Assembly: GCA_015698045.1 (NCBI GenBank)
Contig: BLAL01000196.1
Location: 1,054,001 to 1,118,000 of the forward strand
Reading direction: 5' to 3'
Length of the DNA stretch: 64,000 bases
Source of the DNA: Rhizophagus clarus
Lineage: Eukaryota > Glomeromycota > Glomeromycetes > Glomerales > Glomeraceae
The notes beneath the pieces are model-generated. The model was not told the origin of the DNA, did no database searches, and worked only from the letters and a program-made list of their open reading frames with translations. A program made the position numbers and the translations under genes. Shown one piece after another: positions 13,641-25,272 of this stretch. Within the stretch, counting starts at the first letter, position 1; each line of letters starts with the position of its first letter.

Positions 13641-14885
13641 ATTTTATATTTTATTTTATATTTAATTTATATTTTAAGAGAAATGACATATATAATATAA
13701 TTATTAGAAAAAAAAAAGTAATTAAAATCTTATATTACATTTATAAAAATAAGCTTAAAATTTAATAGTTAAGCATATTTTTTTTATTTATATTATATAA
13801 TAAATTTTTTAAAATATCTATATTAAAGTATATTTCTTAAATATATTCATATAATTTTAAATCTTAATTTACTAATAAAAATAAGGAATAAAATAATATA
13901 ACATGATTCTTTGTTAAATAGTATTTTAATTAATAATATAATTTTAATATAATTATCTTAATAATTGATAGTAGTTTTTGAACATAATAAAGTAAATAAT
14001 AATTATAATAAATAATAAAATTATAATAATAAAACACAATTTTTTATATATATCATGTAAAATTTTATAAATTATATAAGTGCATATTTTTTATTAATAT
14101 TGGCTTTAAAAAAACTTAAAGAAGTATACTTAGAAAGAGTTGATTATAATAAAAATTTATAATAAATAAATATAATATTATATATATTATTTTTTTTATA
14201 ATTTTTATAAAAAATTTATTAATTTTGATCAAATTTATTAATTTTAATAAATTGATATATAATATTAGCTAATTTTTTAAAAAGTTAATATTCTGTTTTA
14301 ATATTTGGTTAGTTAATACTTAACAAAAAATTAGAATACTATTCAAATAAAATTTAAAATACTATTTAATTTAAATTTATATATAAATAATTATTTATTT
14401 AATATAAATTATTTTAATTCAAAATATTAAAAAGCTTTTATTTTATTATTAAAATTAAATTAAAAAATAGTCTAAAAAAAATGGTTAAAATTAAAAATTT
14501 ATTACTTTATATTCTAATCAATAATTAAATTTATAGGGAAAAAAAAAAAATAATAATTATCCTTTAAACAAAAAAAAAATATAAAGTTTTAAATATTTAA
14601 AATTCATTATTTACAATTAACTTTTAATATAGCAAATTTTTATATAATAGATTTTGCTAATATATGATATTTAACCAATAATGTATCAAAAATCCTTTAT
14701 TATAGTAAAATAACCAATCAAATTGCTTAAATTCTTTATTATAATTCTATAGTAAAATTTTTATTTTTATTTAAACAAGAGAATCTATAATTACAAACAA
14801 ACCAAAGGAAACAAGTAAAATAAATTCAATACATTATACAAAAATGTAAGCATCGATAATTGGTCATACTATTGCTAGTTAAAAT
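13641..14885. other. AT-rich spacer without recognisable genes
   Basis: Almost pure A+T with short homopolymers. Nothing identifiable was found on either strand. Confidence 0.5.
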
Positions 14886-15131
14886 TAACTAAACTAAAAA
14901 GTAATCGTAAGTATCTCAGTTGAAATCTGAGGATAGCAACTTGACCCTGCAAGATACTAAGTATCACCTTCACCTAAGGCCTCAACAACTATGAACACTA
15001 ATACTACAAGACGTCACCATATCTGAACAACCGTAAGGTAAGACAAGTAAGTTGCGCGATCAACTCACATTGTTAATATAATGATCAAATACATTAGTGG
15101 CAAACTGCAACGAAAATAAAAACCTCTCGCA
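14886..15131 (+). pseudogene. Left-hand remnant of the element gene interrupted by the hAT insertion
   Basis: Base composition rises abruptly here. Short in-frame stretches (such as NLTLQDTKYHLHLRPQQL and ANCNENKNLS) are broken by stops. The final phase reads directly into the hAT terminus. On the other side of the hAT, at 20,274, an in-frame stretch (ASAQKKIAKYIGQSL) leads into the retropepsin-like remnant. I infer that both sides were one old mobile-element gene. The family is not identified. Confidence 0.4.
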
Positions 15132-15144
15132 TAGTGTTCCGCAA

Positions 15145-15420
15145 ATGATTTGATCAAATCAAATCAATTCGAATTTGATTTGAATTTTGATTTGATTTGA
15201 TTTGATAATTTTGATTTGCGAATCAAATCCAAATTTCAAATCCATATTTGAGTTCAAATCCGAATTTTTTAAAAAAAAATTCAAATCAAATTCAAATCAG
15301 CCTAAGCTAATTTGAGCAAATCCGAATCAAACCTATCAAACTCAAATCAAATCCAAATTTTAAATAATTAAATTTAAACATTTGAATAATCGGATGATTC
15401 AGATCAAATAATAGTGATCT
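15145..15420. repeat. hAT left subterminal ATTTGA-type motif array
   Basis: Dozens of AATCAAATC/GATTTGATTT motifs in both orientations fill the region just inside the left terminal repeat. In characterised hAT elements such subterminal motifs bind the BED finger of the transposase. That role is inferred here. Confidence 0.75.
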
Positions 15421-15671
15421 ACGTATGATAATCTCTTTTTTTGAAAAATTGAAGTTCAAACTTTAAAATTCAAAGTAAAAGTTTTCATATTTTTTTTTTA
15501 TTCCTTATAATATATTATATATATTTGATAAATTTAATTTTTATTAGAGAAAAATTCTATCTATTTTGTAATAAATTATCAAATATTCCTTTCTATTAAA
15601 TTTCTATAATTCAGTAGTCAGTATTTGAATATAATATAACTAAATACATAAGTAAATGTTTCTTAAAAAAT

Positions 15672-18265
15672 ATGAATTTAGAAAATATAAATATTAATGA
15701 AGATATTGAAATTGATGATGGTACGAATAAATCAATAATATCAGAAGAACAGGAAGACGTTAGTAAAGCAAGTGATGTGTGGAAATATTTTACAAAAGAT
15801 ATTAATTACAAACAAAATAAAAAAGCAAAGTGCAATCATTGTGGAATCACCTATACGTGTATAGCAGGTGCCACTACAAATTTAAAAAAACACATAAAAA
15901 GCAAACATTCCAGTTCTGAAAAAATGCAAGAAATGTCTATTAAAGATATTCTTAAGGCTGTACCGAAGGTAAATTGCCTATAAATATATAGATTTTTTAC
16001 ACTTTTTTTTTAAAATTTTTTTTTTTATTTAAAGGCCGTGTTTGCCTTTTTTTTTAATTTAATAATTAAATAATAACAAATCTATATTATTTATTAGTGG
16101 AAATATAACAATGATAAAATGTTAAAGTGCCTTGTTAAGTGGATCATAGTTAATCAACACTCATTTACGATAGTTGAAGAACCTGCTTTTGCAGATCTTA
16201 TATATGCACTTCAGCCTGATGCCAAACTTATCTCGGCTGATACTGTTAAAAGAAAGATTATGGATTTATACGAAAGTAATATAAATAAAGTTAAAGAATC
16301 TTTCAAGAACATTACAGGAAAAATATCATTCACTATTGATATTTGGACATCTCCATCTGCAAAGTTATTTTTGTCATTAACTGCTCATTATATTGATGAT
16401 TATTGGAAATTAAATAATGTACTAGTTGATTTTATACAAATTTTCAGTAAATTTTTTTTTATTTATTTTTTTGTTTTAGTCTTTAATTTAAAAAAACATT
16501 AATTTTGGTTAATTTAAGGTAAACATATGAGTGAGAATATTAAAAATGCATTTATGTTAGGTATAAATAAACTTTCGATACAAAATAAGGTAATTATTAC
16601 TTTAACTTTTAAATTATACTATTGTAATTTTATAATTTTATTTTATTATATTATTTACAGATAATGGGAATTACGACTGACAATGCATCAAATAACCTAA
16701 CATTTGTTGATGCATTAGCGAAAGAAAATAATTTTTTTCAAAAAGATAACCATTTTAGATGTTTTGCTTATGTCATTAATCTATGTGTTCAAGATGCTTT
16801 AAAAGAATTAGATGATAAATTAAGTCGGGTAATTGTATTTATTTGTTAATAAAATTGCATAATTTAACTAAATAAATATTTATTTTATAATAATATAGCT
16901 TCGAACACTTTTGAATAAAATCCACCATTCCCCACAACGTCAAGAAAAGTTGAGTTTCAACTGTGAACTTCATGGTATTAATAATTTAAAAGTTGTTTTA
17001 GATGTATCAACTCAGTGGAATTCCACATTTGATATGATCAATAGAGCTTTATATTTAAAAGAGGTAAATTTGTATAATTTATTCATTATTATTTATTTAT
17101 TAACTTGTAAAATATTTATTAATCTATATTTAAATTATTTATTTACTAGGCGCTTAATTCCTTTGCACTTTCTGAAAAAGATCTAAAAAATTTCATTATT
17201 ACGGATGATGAATGGTCTGAACTTGAAAAAGTTAAATTATTTCTTGAAAAATTTAAAGAAATAACAGTATTAATGTCTGGTTCATTGTATCCTACACTTT
17301 CAATGCTCATTCCTTTATACAATGCTTTAATCGACCATACGGAAGATTATATGAGATCTTTGCAATAGAAAGGTACGAAACTCAAAAAAAAATAAAAATT
17401 TAATTAATATTAAATTTACACTTATTTTAGTATAAAAAACATAATTAGCATATAAAATAAATTTAAAAATTTTTTTGAGTTTCGTACCTTTCTATTGCAA
17501 AGACCCCATATATCTGAAGGAGAAGAGGAAAATGAAGGAGAAGATGGAAATGAAAGTGAAGATGAAATTGGAAATGACAATGAGGAATCAACTATTAAAA
17601 AAGCAGCAATGAATTGTCGGGTAAAATTGCTTCACTATTATAATAAAACAAATGACGCATGTATAATTGTAACGATCTTAGATCCGAGACTTAAGATGGA
17701 ATACTATAATGACGAAATGTGGAATGATGATCAGAGAAGAGAAATTCGGGAAAAGCTAATATTTAATATTTTAAAATTTATTTGAATTATAATTTATAAT
17801 ATTATTTGATGTACAGTATATAATATTATACTAATAATATTTAAATATTAATTTTTTAGATTCTTAAATGTTTATAATACTACTTATTCTAATTCAAACT
17901 CAAGTTCAACTTTAAACAATTCTTTAAATAATGAATACAAAAATTCAATTACATCAAAAGTATTTAAACGAAAACGTACACAAGAAATTGATAAATTTCA
18001 AGCATATTTTTTATCACCAGTTTGTGATGAAAGTGTTGATCCGCTTCAATGGTGGAAGATAAACCAATCTCAATTTCCCAGACTTGCTAAGATGGCAATG
18101 GATTATTTGGCTATACCTTCCACTAGCGTTCCTTCAGAAGAGTGTTTTTCAATTAGTAAAAATTTAATCACTGATAAGCGTAACAAATTGGCAGGAAAAA
18201 CTATAAGATCCTGCATGTGTTTGAAATCATGGATTTCGGGATCATTGAGTGATTTATTTGAATAA
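15672..18265 (+). pseudogene. hAT transposase with BED zinc finger and hATC dimerisation domain, disrupted
   Basis: Exons read in phase at 15672-15968, 16098-16446, 16519-16589, 16661-16828, 16899-17063 and 17150-17349. They continue after the MITE at about 17513-17785 and then 17860-18265. The first exon holds the BED finger (C..C at CNHCG, then H....H at HIKSKH). The middle carries catalytic-core motifs FTIDIWTSP, GITTDNASNN, RCFAYVINL and TQWNSTFDM. The last exon has the hATC signature (DPLQWW, PSTSVPSEECFS, TIRSCMCLKSW). A 161-bp MITE at 17,350 introduces a stop at codon QQ-equivalent position 17,367, and simple excision of the MITE would not restore the downstream frame. No good donor precedes the last exon. 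The copy is therefore inactive as read. Confidence 0.9.
17350..17510. mobile_element. 161-bp Tc1/mariner-type MITE, copy 1 (inside hAT transposase)
   Basis: The TIRs are long and near-perfect, starting TATGRGRTCTTTGCAATAG and running on through GAAAGGTACGAAACTC. The insertion is flanked by TA at 17,348-17,349 and 17,511-17,512. A virtually identical copy lies in opposite orientation at 26,047-26,207. It has no coding capacity, so movement would need a transposase from elsewhere. TA target and size fit a mariner-type MITE. Confidence 0.9.
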
Positions 18266-18469
18266 TTAATAGAATTGTTGCAGTGATTTATTATGAGATT
18301 TGATAATCATATTCGAATTTAGGATCGTTACTTAGTGATTTATTGATATTAATAACTAATTTTTTAATTTTAATAATTAATACAATATAAATATTATAAA
18401 TAAAATATATTTGCTATAAAAATAAAAAGAAACGCTTAACACGCTTCTTAAAGGTAATAACAAACCTCC

Positions 18470-19930
18470 AAAGAAACTTATTTACCGCTCAAAACTCCTC
18501 TTCAGAGAAACTGTTATCTGCATGAAATAAAAAAAAAAAGAAGAAATGTTTAGTACATTTCTTAGAGGTAATGGAGAGACTTTTCCCAAAAAAATTATTT
18601 ATTGTCTAAAAGTCCTCTCCAGAGCATTCATTACCTACATAAAGTAAACTAAAAAAAGGAAACTTTAATATGTTTCTTATGGGTAATGACGAAACCCTTA
18701 GAATTTGTTTGAAGAAACTAGAACTTACAAAATAAAAATCAACGTTAACACATTCTTATATAGCGATCCCTCTCTTAAAGAGTTTGAAAGTCCTCTTTTG
18801 AGAAATCAGGACCTGTAAAAAAAAATATAAAAATAAATGTTATGTTTCTTATAAGTAAGCATGCCTCTTATTTAATAATTTTTTTAACTTACAAATCCAA
18901 AATGGCATCTAAAAAAGGTCCGGAAGCTATAAAAAAAAAAGAAAAATAGAAGGTTAGTATAATGATTAATGCCTATACGCCTTCTTAAAAAAAATTGTAC
19001 TTTTTTTTTTATTTTTTAAATTACCAGTCTGAAATGGCGTCCAAACGAGTCCGGAAGCTATAAAAAAAAAGAAAAATAGAAGGTTAGTATAACGCCTATA
19101 CGCCTTCTACTTAAAAAAAATTGTATTTTTTTTTTACTTTTAACTTACCGGTCTGAAATGGCGTCCAAAGGAGTCTGGAAGCTATAAAAAAAAAAGAAAA
19201 ATAGAAGGTTAGTATAACGCCTATACGCCTTCTAAAAAAAATTGTATTTTTTTTTTTACTTTTAACTTACCAGTCTGAAATGGCGTCCAAAGGAGTCCGG
19301 AAGCTATAAAAAAAAAAGAAAAATAGAAGGTTAGTATAACGCCTATACGTCTTCTTACAAAAAAAAATTGTATTTTTTTTTTTTACTTTTAACTTACCGG
19401 TCCGAAATGGCGTCCAAACGAGTCCAGAAGCTATAAAAAAAAAGAAAAATAGAAGGTTAGTATAACGCCTATACGCCTTCTACTTAAAAAAAATTGTATT
19501 TTTTTTTTACTTTTAACTTACCGGTCCGAAATGGCGTCCAAAGGAGTCCGGAAGCTATAAAAAAAAAAGAAAAATAGAAGGTTAGTATAACACCTATACG
19601 CCTTCTAAAAAAAATTGTATTTTTTTTTTTACTTTTAACTTACCAGTCCGAAATGGCGTCCAAAGGAGTCTGGAAGCTATAAAAAAAAAAGAAAAATAGA
19701 AGGTTAGTATAACGCCTATACGCCTTCTTACAAAAAAAAATTGTATTTTTTTTTTTTACTTTTAACTTACTGGTCCAAAATGGCGTCTGAAGGAGTCCGG
19801 AAGCTATAAAAAAAAAGAAAAATAGAAGGTTAGTATAATGCCTATACGGCTTCTACTTAAAAAAAATTGTATTTTTTTTTTTACTTTTAACTTACTGGTC
19901 CAAAATGGAGTCCGGAAGCTAAAATGTTTT
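18470..19930 (-). repeat. Tandem array of intron-microexon cassettes (33-nt exons), read on minus strand
   Basis: Units of about 119-122 bp. On the minus strand each contains TACTAAC, a T-rich tract ending TATAG, a 33-nt block CTTCCGGACTCC...CGGACCG, then GTAAGTT. Microexon positions: 18893-18926 (34 nt), 19025-19057, 19149-19181, 19271-19303, 19398-19430, 19522-19554, 19644-19676, 19771-19803 (all 33 nt) and 19896-19918 (23 nt). At least four older, degenerate units extend down to 18,470, for example 18486-18517 with AG and GT borders. Within each intron, AGAAGG..CCTTCT can pair, bringing the branch site into a hairpin. All three frames of the 33-nt block are open; one reads LPDSFGRHFGP. It lies opposite to, and downstream of, the hAT transposase. 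Confidence 0.8.
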
Positions 19931-20009
19931 GACAATTAAGAAAAAAAAATTTAAAATTACGATTTACTTATTTAAGCTATGATATTCAAAAAAAAGTTTA
20001 CTTCATCAT

Positions 20010-20262
20010 TTGACCTGTGCAAATCAAATTGAATTTCAAATCAAATTTGGAATCAAATCACAAATCTATTTAAATGAATTTGATTTGAATTTGATTTGAT
20101 TTGATTTGAATCGAATTAAATTTAAATCAAATCAAATCAAATTCAAATCAAATTTCAAATCAAATTTGAACGATTTGATTCAAATTCGAATTCAAACTTT
20201 TCGGATTCGATTTGATCAAATCAAATCCCAAATCTAACTGGATTTGGTCTAATTTGATTTGT
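20010..20262. repeat. hAT right subterminal ATTTGA-type motif array
   Basis: This mirrors the left array: dense AAATCAAATC and TTTGATTTG motifs immediately inside the right terminal repeat, up to GGTCTAATTTGATTTGTGCGG. Confidence 0.75.
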
Positions 20263-20273
20263 GCGGAACACTA

Positions 20274-21034
20274 GCATCAGCTCAAAAAAAAATAGCTAAA
20301 TATATTGGCCAAAGCCTTTGAAGATAAATTTTCTTCAAATAAAGGATGCCGATGATGTTGCAACCATCTCCTGTAGGGTAGGAGATGTGACTATACTCTA
20401 TGCAATGATTGATAGTGGATCAGACTCATCAATAATCTCAGAAAATGTTGCAAAGCATTTGGGTCTAAAATAGATAAAAAAAAGATTCATAGACTTAATG
20501 GAGTTGCAAGTAAGTCCCATTCTCTTGGTACAGTTAATAGTGTTCCTGTAACTATTGAGGATAGAGAAAATAGAGACACCATTTCAGATGAATTCTCTGT
20601 CGTTCCTACAGAATATGATGATAATGGAAAAGAACTATCCCTATTTATTCTTGGAACTCAATGGCAGTATCGTGCAGGATGGGAACCCTTAGTAAAGGGA
20701 GAATTCAAGGCAACTCAAAATGGGAAGACTATTACCATCCCCCTATCTGTTCACAAATCTCAGCGTAATATTTTTACTGTAGGAAAAGAGCCAGAACCTG
20801 TAAAAAAAAACTAGCTGATCGAACTTGTCAGTATTGTGAAAAGGAATTCAGATATCCTTATTTATTTTTACGTCATAAATTAACTAAGTGTTGGACTAAT
20901 GGTGAGTCTACATTGGGCCAAAGTCGAGTCAATGAAGAGTCTACATTAGGTCAAAGTTGGGTCAACAAAGAGTCAGATTTGGTCGACAAAGAGTCAGGTC
21001 GAGTCAACAAAGAATCTAAAGTGAAACTGGAATG
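20274..21034 (+). pseudogene. Retropepsin-like aspartic protease with C-terminal C2H2-like finger, decayed element gene
   Basis: The reading frame contains DDVATISCRVGDV and then AMIDSGSDSSIIS, the D-S/T-G active-site motif of retroviral-type aspartic proteases with the usual hydrophobic neighbours. A TAG follows in KHLGLK, with a frameshift within the next 20 bases. The next frame then runs through VPVTIEDRE, EFSVVPTEYDD and ILGTQWQYRAGW to EPEPVKK, where an A9 run causes another frameshift. The third part has CQYCEKEF..HKLTKCW, a C2H2/C-type finger like that of the 34.9-kb gene, and ends after degenerate ESTLGQS/VNKES repeats. Family membership beyond 'retropepsin-like, probably mobile' is not established. 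Confidence 0.6.
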
Positions 21035-21461
21035 AACTTGGATGGGGTCAGACACGCATTAGGAAAGTATATTTTTTTTTCAGATATTTAGATTATTCTT
21101 TGCATTTTCCCATTTTTTAGTCCAAAATTCAGTATCATAGTGAATATTATACACTATAATAAAACCATATTCATTTTTATTCCTCCCCAGTTCCCTGCCA
21201 GTTCTTTGATAGTTCTAGGAATGTTCCAGGAATGTTCCAGGAACTATAGAAGGATTAGTTTGCAGATTTCTCATGATTTTATTTATTAGATAAACACATT
21301 TATGATTATACATGAATTAAAAAAAAAAGAGAAAGGCCTGACATGGGCGAACTTTATTATTATATATATGCAGATCTCTTAAGGGCTATTTACATATCAA
21401 ATTTATTTCAGAGAATGTGAACCGAGTTCACAATGTCACGTGCGTGGCGCAGTAAATAATA
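21035..21461. other. Intergenic, with small TTCCAGGAA repeat
   Basis: At about 21,207-21,249 the motif AGGAATGTTCC is repeated as overlapping palindromes (TTCCAGGAA twice). It resembles, but does not match, a heat-shock element because GAA and TTC blocks are three bases apart on one side. Nothing else is recognised. Confidence 0.4.
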
Positions 21462-21975
21462 TTATTTCGCAAACTTGAATTTATTGCTTGAAGTGTTGCA
21501 GGTAAGGCAATATTCCAATTTATCTTGGGAATACAATTTCGCTAATTCAGGATCATAAGGGAACTGATTCCCATTTTCGCAGTACCATGAGCCATGTAAT
21601 CCATAATTTCCATGTTTTTCATCGCAAATAAGATATGGTGAGCTCCACGGCTGAGGTGATGCAAAAATTATAATTATCAATCCCTCTGAAACTATTTCAG
21701 AATTTCAAGCATGGGAAGTGCTCTAAGACGGATTTGATAATTAATTCTGAATTGGGTCTAGCTTCGAAAGTAATAGGCTTGAAATCAGAGAATTGAGGTT
21801 TTTCTGATATATTTATCATGGCTTCTGATAATTGCCATGGCTCATTTCTAGTTTCTTTTTTATATCTTTTGTATAAATTGGTATGAATCTTATCTGTCAA
21901 AACGCTTGGTAACTCACTTAATTTGGCATGCCAATCCAGATATTCGGAGGTTAGTATTTTATCAATTTTGGACAT
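21462..21975 (-). pseudogene. Fragment of multicopy glomeromycete zinc-ribbon protein
   Basis: A first frame (21,975 down to 21,697) reads EYLDWHAKLSELPSVLTDKI and FKPITFEARPNSELIIKSVL and stops. A second frame (21,680 down to 21,462) reads PYLICDEKHGNYGLHGSWYC and then EYCLTC. The C..C-type end resembles the C-terminal ribbon of the neighbouring 22.1-kb gene (CPLCKLGH..IEG.Y..G.YFIKC). The two are probably related members of one expanded family. The stop and frame change between the two parts suggest decay, though a short intron is not excluded. Function is unknown. Confidence 0.5.
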
Positions 21976-22092
21976 ATCTTAATTTATATAGTTGCGAGTC
22001 AATTTAAATCCCTTTTTTCTCATATAGACCTATTTGTTCGAAAAAAAGATTTCTCCCCAAAGAGTTACCCAGACTATTGTAAAGCAATGAGA

Positions 22093-22974
22093 CTATGCAA
22101 CTATCTCAATTTCGTGCTGTTCACATTTAATAAAATAGGAACCAGTTTTATATCTACCTTCTATTTCTTCATCATCATGACCTAATTTGCATAATGGGCA
22201 GATATAGTCCCCGCATGATGTCTCATCGGTGATGCCATAATAATCAAAATTTTCGCTATTAAATTCTCTATATAAAGTAGGATATTGGTCCAACGTCTTG
22301 TTGCGAAAATAGGTGCGGTCATAAGTTGAATTAGATTGGGATGCAGATAATACATTTTCTGATGTACTTACCTTAGCTTTTGGAGGAATATATGCATTAG
22401 CCAGATTAATTTTTGAAGTCACATGACTCTGATTGTGAAGAATCTTCACGGTTTCATTGTGTGAACTTATCACTGAATTTACATGATCTATAATATTTTG
22501 TATTTGTGGGTAACTGAGGCTCGAAATAGCATCTGCACTATAAGAGACCTGTTTAATTTTCTCTATTCCTAATGTATTGAATAACTTATATAATTTTCTA
22601 ACTCTAAGAATTTTTTGTCGCAAATTCACACCTGTTATATCAGGTAAAAGCTGTTTGATTTCTTGATATACCATAGATGTTGCAGTTTTTTTCTTAACTC
22701 CACCAACAACAAGGTTATCAATCCTTTTGTCATATTTTTCTATAAAGTAGCACCAGTATAAAATTTCTTCTTGACCAAGCTTATTAGCTTTCCTGAACAT
22801 GCAAACTATATTTTGTGCAGTATCTGAAGATGGATCCTGTTCTTCTAAAGTTTGATCTGATATAGATGTATGTGCAGGTGATAATAACTGTTGTTTTAAC
22901 TCCTATTCCACAATTATATTTTTATCCAACTTGGCAATAACTTCATCATGCAAATCGGATTTAAGTTTCTCTAT
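22093..22974 (-). pseudogene. C-terminal part of split multicopy coiled-coil/zinc-ribbon gene
   Basis: A 235-codon frame starts at 22,800 (MFRKANKLGQEEILYWCYF) and ends at 22,093. The same frame continues upstream to the insertion border at 22,974, broken only by a TAG in the stretch before ELKQQLLSPAH. Recognisable family blocks are the tyrosine/tryptophan helix, LLPDITGVNLRQKILRVRKL, SADAISSLSYPQIQNIIDHV, and a terminal ribbon (CPLCKLGHDDEE..YFIKCEQ). The N-terminal half of the same gene lies on the far side of a 4.9-kb element (27,860-28,567). The family is abundant in Rhizophagus from memory. Its function is unknown and it may itself be element-borne. Confidence 0.6.
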
Positions 22975-22982
22975 CACTGGTC

Positions 22983-23345
22983 AAAATCGATGCTATCGGA
23001 TACATATCGGGTACCTGATATGTACCCGATATGTGTGAAATATGTGTATGCTATTTAATAATACTACACATATCGGGTACCCGATATGTACCCGTCGGAT
23101 GCAGAAAATTGGTGACATATAATGTACATATCGGGTACATTTCTCATACATATTGGGTAGTTAAATATCGGTTACATATCATAGATTTATTGGGTACCCG
23201 ATATATTTTAAAAAAATATCAGACAGATATTATACACTTATCGGATAGTGCTAATAAGTATCCTATATATACCCAATATGTATCCTATTTGTATTTGAAA
23301 TATAAGCATAATTTCATAATTTTCACACATATCAGATAGCCGAAA
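22983..23345. repeat. Left subterminal CATATCGGGTACCCGATATG motif array
   Basis: The palindromic 12-20-mer ATATCGGGTACCCGATAT and partial versions (TATCGGGTAC, ATATCGGATA) recur at least ten times. A matching array occupies 27,636-27,851 at the other end of the element. These may be protein-binding sites for element mobilisation (inference). Confidence 0.75.
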
Positions 23346-23589
23346 AGTATAGCATTTATGGGGCATTAATAGTAGTAGATTTATAATTTAAATACAATTG
23401 TAATTTAAAAGTAATTTAATTCATTTAATTGTAATTACTGAAAGTTTTATTTATATTTTCAATTGATAATAAAAAAAATATTATACAAAAAATATTATAA
23501 AAAAATTCACTACTCTTTACACAAATTTACAATTAATGTTCACTTGTTTGCTTGTTTTCATTTCATTATATCTATTTAATTTGAAAGAA

Positions 23590-24450
23590 AGTAAAATGTT
23601 AGTAATAAAAGTGTTAGTATGAATATTAGTAGAAGTGTTAGCAAAAGAAAAGGAACGTTAATAAAAAAATTTTTACATTAGAAAGTGTTAGTATTAATGT
23701 TAGTATGAAAGTTAGTAGAAGTAGAAAAGGAACGTCAATAAAAAAAAAATATAAAGTATAAGTATTAATGTTAGTGTTAATGTTAGTAGAAGTGTTAGTA
23801 AAAGTAAGAAATAAAAAATGTTTAACAGTAGAACATTGTTAGTAGGAACGTTAGTAGGAGGAAATACATTAGAAAAAAATATTAGTAAGAGTGTTAACAG
23901 GATGGAAAAAGAAATTTCAACAAAAAATGTACCTTTGTATTTATTTTTTAGAAAAATCAATAAAGTAAAAAACTCGATAGTAGAACATTGTTTAGGACGT
24001 TAGTGAGAAGAAATATATTGGAAAAATATATTAATAAGAGTGTTAAGAATAACATAATAATGGGAAAAGAAATTCAACAAAAAATATACCTTTATCTTTA
24101 TTTTTTAGACAAAAACAATAAAGTAAAAATTTGAGAGAGAGAGAAAAAAGTTTTGAAAAAAAAAAAATAATAAATAAATAATTAAATCGTGATCGTGCAA
24201 TCACATGATCAACAAAATTATCAATTTTTATTGGTTATTTGGGTAATATTATAAATAACATAATAATGGGAAAAGAAATTTCAACAAAAAATATACCTTT
24301 ATCTTTATTTTTTAGACAAAACAATAAAGTAAAAATTTGAGAGAGAGAGAAAAAGTTTTTGAAAAAAAAAAAAAAAAATACGATAAATAAATAAATCGTG
24401 CAATCACATGATCAACAAAATTATCAATTTTTATTGGTTATTTGGGTAAT
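23590..24450. repeat. GTTAGT-type short repeats followed by about 205-bp tandem duplication
   Basis: 23,590-23,815 consists of GTTAGTA/GTGTTAGTA short repeats. Then 24,045-24,249 and 24,250-24,450 are nearly identical tandem copies: both contain ATAATGGGAAAAGAAATT, TGAGAGAGAGAGAAAAA and GCAATCACATGATCAACAAA. A more diverged third copy precedes them at about 23,817-24,000. Confidence 0.8.
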
Positions 24451-25272
24451 ATTATATTCAGCCACATCAGCCACAAAATCGGTCACCTATCGAATGCAAA
24501 AGTCAATATTAGCAAAGAAGCACAAACTTGATTATTCACTATCGTGCTCAACTTGAGTTGATAAAATTATTAAAAAATCACTGATTTTATTAAATTATCA
24601 GAATTTTTATACCTAATTAAAGATGATTAAATTAAGTTTTACTACCGATTTCATTATAACGTTACCAACTTTTTTGTTAATCTTGGATATTTTATTTTGA
24701 ATTTAAATTGTTCGCTTTGAACTCAAGTTGAACTTGAGTTCAACTCGAGTTTAACTCGTTCGCTCAAGATCTTTGTGTAATGTATTGTAGATCCGTAATT
24801 GTTTTATTTGTAGTCTATAATTGGCAAAAGCTTATTATAAACCAAAATAAAAAACACTATTTATTTACGTATCTGTATTATTAGATTTTACCTTTTTTAG
24901 ATTTGATATATAATTAAAAAGAAGACCTTTATCTTGATATTTTGGAATCACGATCATAACAATTGAGTTTAGGTCGAGTTTAACTTGTTCATTGTGATTG
25001 ATTGTATTGTAGATCCATATCTGTATTATAATTAATATAAAGAAGACAGATCATAACAATCATGACATATTTGAGAAATTAGAACAATTTACGTAAATGT
25101 TCTTGAAGGGTAATTAATATAATAATACAAGGTGATAAAAAATTGTTTTTAAAAAGAGGTTTCATCTTTTTTTTTTCTTACAATAAATTTGTTGTCATGA
25201 TTTCTATTATATATTCTTTTTCTTAAAATTTGTTGCCGTTATTTTTTATTATTATATATTCTTTTTCTTAAA

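Larger units (their letters stand above)
15132..20273 (+). mobile_element. hAT-superfamily DNA transposon, about 5.1 kb
   Basis: The ends are inverted copies of TAGTGTTCCGC (15,132 onward, and its complement ending at 20,273), followed by arrays of ATTTGA/TCAAAT motifs on both sides. Inside is a BED-finger/hATC transposase gene on +, then an intron-microexon tandem array read on -. TIRs starting (C/T)AG.G.. and subterminal motif arrays are typical of hAT elements. An 8-bp target duplication is expected but not visible: the flanks are CTCTCGCA and GCATCAGC. The insertion is therefore old or rearranged. It lies inside an older protein-coding remnant. Confidence 0.85.

Noticed and set aside
18470-19930. 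CRISPR-like array because of regular repeats
   Set aside because: The units are wholly repetitive with no unique spacers, and the genome is fungal.
15124-20281. 8-bp target-site duplication for the hAT element
   Set aside because: CTCTCGCA and GCATCAGC share only GCA at the borders, so a duplication cannot be claimed.
21207-21249. Heat-shock element
   Set aside because: TTC and GAA blocks are spaced by three bases where two are required, and no gene start lies nearby on either strand.
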